NCBI GenBank assembly: GCA_902559395.1
Contig: CACEHR010000003.1
Location: forward strand, 1-62,500
Source: an uncultured Pelagibacteraceae bacterium
GTDB lineage: Bacteria > Pseudomonadota > Alphaproteobacteria > Pelagibacterales > Pelagibacteraceae
Length of the DNA stretch: 62,500 nucleotides
Direction of reading: 5' to 3'
Shown: positions 59,823 to 62,500 of the stretch, piece by piece
Layout: each line of letters starts with the position of its first letter
Position numbering within the stretch: the first letter of the stretch is position 1
Program-made: the position numbers and the translations under genes
Notes under the pieces: generated by a model
The model's database searches: none
What the model was told of the DNA's origin: nothing
What the model saw: only the letters and a program-made list of their open reading frames with translations

Positions 59823-60242
59823 ATGGTAACATTCAGAAATAATAACAATAATAGAAGAAATAATTTTAGAAGAAATAATAGAAACTTTAAATCAAATGGT
59901 GACACTTCTAAATTTGGTTCGAGTTTTTCGAATAATGAAAACTTTAAAAGAAAAGCTCCAGGAAGAAATAATCATAACGCTCCAAAATTAATTGAAAAAT
60001 ACAATGATTTAGCTAGGGAAGCTCTGTCAAATGGTGACAAAATTTTATCTGAAAATTACTTACAACATGCTGATCATTTTACTCGAATACTTAATGATAA
60101 AGAAAGCTTTAAAAGAGATAAATTTTTAGAGAGTAAATCTGAAAATAGTTTAGATGTTAATGAAGAAAATTTAGATCCAAATAATGAAAATGATTTAGTC
60201 CAGACATCTGATAATGAAAATAAAGCTCAAAAAATAGTATAA
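59823..60242 (+). CDS. DUF4167 domain protein, asparagine-rich
   Basis: A 139-aa protein whose first 60 residues are dominated by Asn and Arg (RNNNNNRRNNFRRNNRNFKS), followed by the DUF4167 core KLIEKYNDLAREALSNGDKI and LSENYLQHADHFTRILND near 55-92, and an acidic disordered tail. The family is alphaproteobacterial and usually lies near prmC, as here. The basic low-complexity head suggests RNA or DNA binding; function unknown. The Asn richness partly reflects AT-rich codons. Confidence 0.85.
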   Translation: MVTFRNNNNNRRNNFRRNNRNFKSNGDTSKFGSSFSNNENFKRKAPGRNNHNAPKLIEKYNDLAREALSNGDKILSENYLQHADHFTRILNDKESFKRDKFLESKSENSLDVNEENLDPNNENDLVQTSDNENKAQKIV

Positions 60243-60259
60243 TCTCAACCAGAAATTAA

Positions 60260-61552
60260 TTAGTTTATTCCAAGTATTTTTTCAGATTTAAGAACATCTA
60301 ATTTAATTTTTTTTGTTTCAAAAAGTTTCCTTTCTTGACCTTTTAAAATTTTTCCTGAAGGAAGTTTTAATTTTTGTGAATTAACTTTTTTTCCGTTTAC
60401 TATTACCTCGTAATGTAAATGTGGCCCTGTAGATTTACCGGTTGATCCCACATAACCTATTGTTTGACCTTGTTTTACTCTTACACCAGACTTTATTCCA
60501 CGCGCGAATTTAGACATATGTGCGTAAACAGTTTGATAAGTTGAATTATGTCTAATTTTAACGCAATTACCTCCTCCACCACACCATCCAGCTTTTTTAA
60601 TTACACCATCACCAGAAGCCATTATAGGTGTGCCTAATGGAGCTGCAAAATCAGTACCTCTATGCATTTTGTTAAAACCATCTATTGGATGCTTTCTCAT
60701 TCCAAATGGAGATGACAGCCTTGCACCATTGATTGGTGTTTTCATTAAAGCTTTTTTAACACTTTTACCAGTTTTATCATAGTGACCTTCACTTCCATCT
60801 TTATCAAAAAAATACAGACCATTATCTTGGCCACTTAGTTTTAAATTTGCATAAAGGATCTCTCCCGAATCTACTATTTCTTTTTTTTCATTAAAATAAA
60901 TTTCATACATTATTTGAAACTTATCTTGCTTTCTTATGTCTCTTTGAAAATCTACTTGAAATCCATAAATTCTTGCAAATTCGACTATAATATTTGCCGG
61001 AATATTTTCATCTGTTGCAGACTTATAAAGACTTTGTAATATAATATTTTCTTTATAGATAATTTCTTTGTCTAACTTGATAGATAAAATTTCTTCATTA
61101 AATTTATCATTTTCAATATTTCTTTTTAAAAATATTTTTTGTGTGTTAGATATTTGAAAAATAAATTCTGTAATTTTATTATTAGTTTTGTCTAGACTAA
61201 ATTGAATAATTTGCTTTGTATTTAATTTATTAATATCAACTTTTTTTTTTAAAGATTCTTTTATTTTAAGAATTTCTTTCTTATTTATAGAATAATTTTC
61301 TAAAATTTTATCAAAAGTTTCACCAAAGCTTACTTTGTGTTTAATTTTTTTATATTTTGGTTCAAGATTTTCAATAATATGACTTATAGTTTTTTTAAAA
61401 TAAATATTACTGACAAAATTATTGTAAGACTGTTTATTTAAATTTTTTTTATAGTTAAAATAACTTGTGAATATTGCAGTAAATAAAATTAAAAAAACCA
61501 ATCCTGTGATTTCAAGATTTTTAAATATTTTGTATTTGAAGTTTTTTAGCAT
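60260..61552 (-). CDS. M23-family peptidoglycan DD-metallopeptidase
   Basis: A 430-aa envelope protein. It has an N-terminal membrane anchor near 17-31 (TGLVFLILFTAIFTSYF), a lysine-rich middle part resembling the opacity/LysM-like OapA region (HKVSFGETFDKILENY near 66), and a C-terminal LytM/M23 zinc domain: HRGTDFAAPLGTPIMASGDG near 296 with His and Asp ligands, VYAHMSKF near 345 and the HLHYEV motif near 378. All zinc ligands are present, so it is probably an active endopeptidase that opens cross-links. The stop lies 17 bases from the convergent DUF4167 gene. Confidence 0.92.
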   Translation of the reverse strand: MLKNFKYKIFKNLEITGLVFLILFTAIFTSYFNYKKNLNKQSYNNFVSNIYFKKTISHIIENLEPKYKKIKHKVSFGETFDKILENYSINKKEILKIKESLKKKVDINKLNTKQIIQFSLDKTNNKITEFIFQISNTQKIFLKRNIENDKFNEEILSIKLDKEIIYKENIILQSLYKSATDENIPANIIVEFARIYGFQVDFQRDIRKQDKFQIMYEIYFNEKKEIVDSGEILYANLKLSGQDNGLYFFDKDGSEGHYDKTGKSVKKALMKTPINGARLSSPFGMRKHPIDGFNKMHRGTDFAAPLGTPIMASGDGVIKKAGWCGGGGNCVKIRHNSTYQTVYAHMSKFARGIKSGVRVKQGQTIGYVGSTGKSTGPHLHYEVIVNGKKVNSQKLKLPSGKILKGQERKLFETKKIKLDVLKSEKILGIN

Positions 61553-61890
61553 TCTATTATTAAAAGAATTTAATTATTAGTTTACGAGATGAAAAAAATC
61601 AAAAAAAACCCCATAAAATAGGGGATTTTTAATAATATTTTTAATCATAAATGCTTGATTTCCTATATTTTTAGCCTATAAGCACTGAACTTTCTCAGTA
61701 ATATTATTGTTAATATAATAAAAAAGTGAGGATTATTGAGCCTTTTTGGCTCAATTAGCTATTTAAAAAGTAAAAATTTAAGAAGAGAAGTGTGGACGGT
61801 TAAGGTTACCAAAAATTTGTCGTACACACTTCAATCACATATAAATTTTATTCTTAGAATTTATATGGAAGCTAGTGTGCGCCGTTTTTA
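61553..61890 (+). other. rRNA operon upstream and leader region (338 bases, no protein gene)
   Basis: No protein gene is visible. From left to right: the hairpin terminator at 61601-61630; TATAAT at 61714-61719, a candidate rRNA -10 box without a good -35; a 7-bp hairpin TTGAGCC-TTTTT-GGCTCAA at 61736-61754, with TTGAGC and TATTTA (61760-61765) as an alternative weak promoter; a 12-position stem with 11 pairs (61787-61798 with 61821-61832); and a perfect 9-bp stem ATATAAATT / AATTTATAT (61839-61847 with 61858-61866). The last two are inside the pre-16S leader and may guide transcription antitermination or processing. Confidence 0.6.
61601..61630 (-). terminator. Bidirectional hairpin terminator between M23 gene and rRNA operon
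   Basis: CCCC (61609-61612) and GGGG (61621-61624) pair around ATAAAATA. On the minus strand the hairpin is followed by eight T, a good intrinsic terminator; on the plus strand it is followed by ATTTTT, a weaker one. It lies 49 bases upstream of the M23 peptidase start, so on the minus strand it either stops antisense transcripts from the rRNA side or acts as an attenuator. Confidence 0.65.
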
Positions 61891-62500
61891 AACTTGAGAG
61901 TTTGATCATGGCTCAGAACGTACGCTGGCGGCACGCCTAACACATGCAAGTCGAACGAAGTAGCAATACTTAGTGGCAGACGGGTGAGTAACATGTAGGT
62001 ATCTGCCCTTTGGCCTGGAATAACACGAGGAAACTTGTGCTAATACCGGATAAGTCTTTACGGAGAAAGCTTTATGCACCATTGGATGAGCCTGCACTTG
62101 ATTAGTTTGTTGGTGGGGTAATGGCCTACCAAGACTGTGATCAATAGCTGATTTGAGAGGATGATCAGCCACATTGGGACTGAGACACGGCCCAAACTCC
62201 TACGGGAGGCAGCAGTGGGGAATCTTGCACAATGGAGGAAACTCTGATGCAGCGATGCCGCGTGAGTGAAGAAGGCCTTTGGGTTGTAAAGCTCTTTCGT
62301 CGGGGAAGAAAATGACTGTACCCGAATAAGAAGGTCCGGCTAACTTCGTGCCAGCAGCCGCGGTAATACGAAGGGACCTAGCGTAGTTCGGAATTACTGG
62401 GCTTAAAGAGTTCGTAGGTGGTTGAAAAAGTTGGTGGTGAAATCCCAGAGCTTAACTCTGGAACTGCCATCAAAACTTTTCAGCTAGAGTATGATAGAGG
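61891..62500 (+). rRNA. rrs: 16S ribosomal RNA (5' 610 bases, cut by window edge)
   Basis: Starts with AACTTGAGAGTTTGATCATG and contains the universal bacterial stretches ACACATGCAAGTCGA, ACTGAGACACGGCCCA, CTACGGGAGGCAGCAG and GTGCCAGCAGCCGCGGTAAT, ending within the region after E. coli position 600. The short variable regions (for example the V3 loop with no extended stem) and the sequence context match SAR11-type alphaproteobacteria. The 5' boundary is estimated within a few bases. The gene is read outward to the right, and the rest of the operon lies beyond the window. Confidence 0.97.

Noticed and set aside
59823..59990. AAT-rich repeat region as possible tandem DNA repeat
   Set aside because: It is the Asn-rich low-complexity head of the DUF4167 protein, with no regular repeat unit.
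61906..62172. 88-aa open frame on the minus strand
   Set aside because: Lies entirely inside the 16S rRNA gene, antisense; chance frame in GC-richer DNA.
1..62500. CRISPR array, prophage, insertion sequence or genomic island
   Set aside because: No spaced direct repeats, no transposase or integrase genes, no terminal inverted repeats, and gene order is core alphaproteobacterial throughout.

Overview
The window is a densely packed, very AT-rich alphaproteobacterial chromosome segment. Its gene content, gene order, short or negative intergenic distances, the tandem glycine riboswitch in front of malate synthase, and the 16S rRNA start all point to a SAR11 (Pelagibacterales) bacterium. I see no phage, insertion sequence, CRISPR array or genomic island. 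Almost everything is core metabolism and information processing.

Layout from left to right. 1-1661: aroB (cut by the window edge) and aroK on the minus strand. 1656-5783: an unknown small membrane protein, an unknown exported 587-aa protein, then def-fmt-truA. 5763-13152: a long minus-strand block reading rpmH-rnpA-yidD-yidC-argB-HAD-dapD-dapE-HDAC-like-SET domain, converging on truA. 13250-18164: a TVP38-type membrane protein, tRNA-Thr, two tiny basic proteins, dcd, murA, a DUF2948 protein, hisD and infA. 18169-21963: tRNA-Phe, cspA with its terminator, tRNA-His, then hisS-hisZ-hisG. 22141-25757: rmuC, an MGME1-like nuclease, sbcB and trxA. 25754-38185: a minus-strand block reading rnd-kdsD-lptC-lptB-aroA-cmk-rpsA-ihfB-pyrF-trpF-trpB-trpA-accD-folC. 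38203-43329: an NDUFA9-like protein, gcrA, argD-argF, a membrane cytochrome c, and kdsB. 43329-46883: pheA, SRP RNA, dnaX, ybaB, recR. 46858-52944: riboswitch-controlled glcB, accA, secA. 53010-60242: argJ, a DUF1178 protein, ubiG, lysC, ispG, prfA, prmC, a DUF4167 protein. 60260-62500: an M23 peptidase, then the leader and first 610 bases of 16S rRNA.

Functionally the window covers much of the aromatic pathway (aroB, aroK, aroA, pheA, trpFBA), arginine (argB, argD, argF, argJ), lysine/diaminopimelate (lysC, dapD, dapE), histidine (hisD, hisG, hisZ), LPS precursor synthesis and export (kdsD, kdsB, lptB, lptC), translation initiation and termination (def, fmt, infA, prfA, prmC) and protein targeting (SRP RNA, yidC, secA).

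The most interesting points are in details of otherwise ordinary genes. The tRNA-His gene ends four bases before the hisS start codon, so tRNA processing would create a leaderless HisRS mRNA. A SET-domain methyltransferase and an HDAC-family protein form a tandem pair. A RecB/MGME1-type nuclease lies between rmuC and sbcB. Cytidylate kinase lacks the P-loop lysine. TrpB has replaced several canonical active-site residues. AccA has a C-terminal membrane anchor. The SRP RNA carries a UAAC tetraloop, and two of the three tRNAs have non-canonical T-loops.
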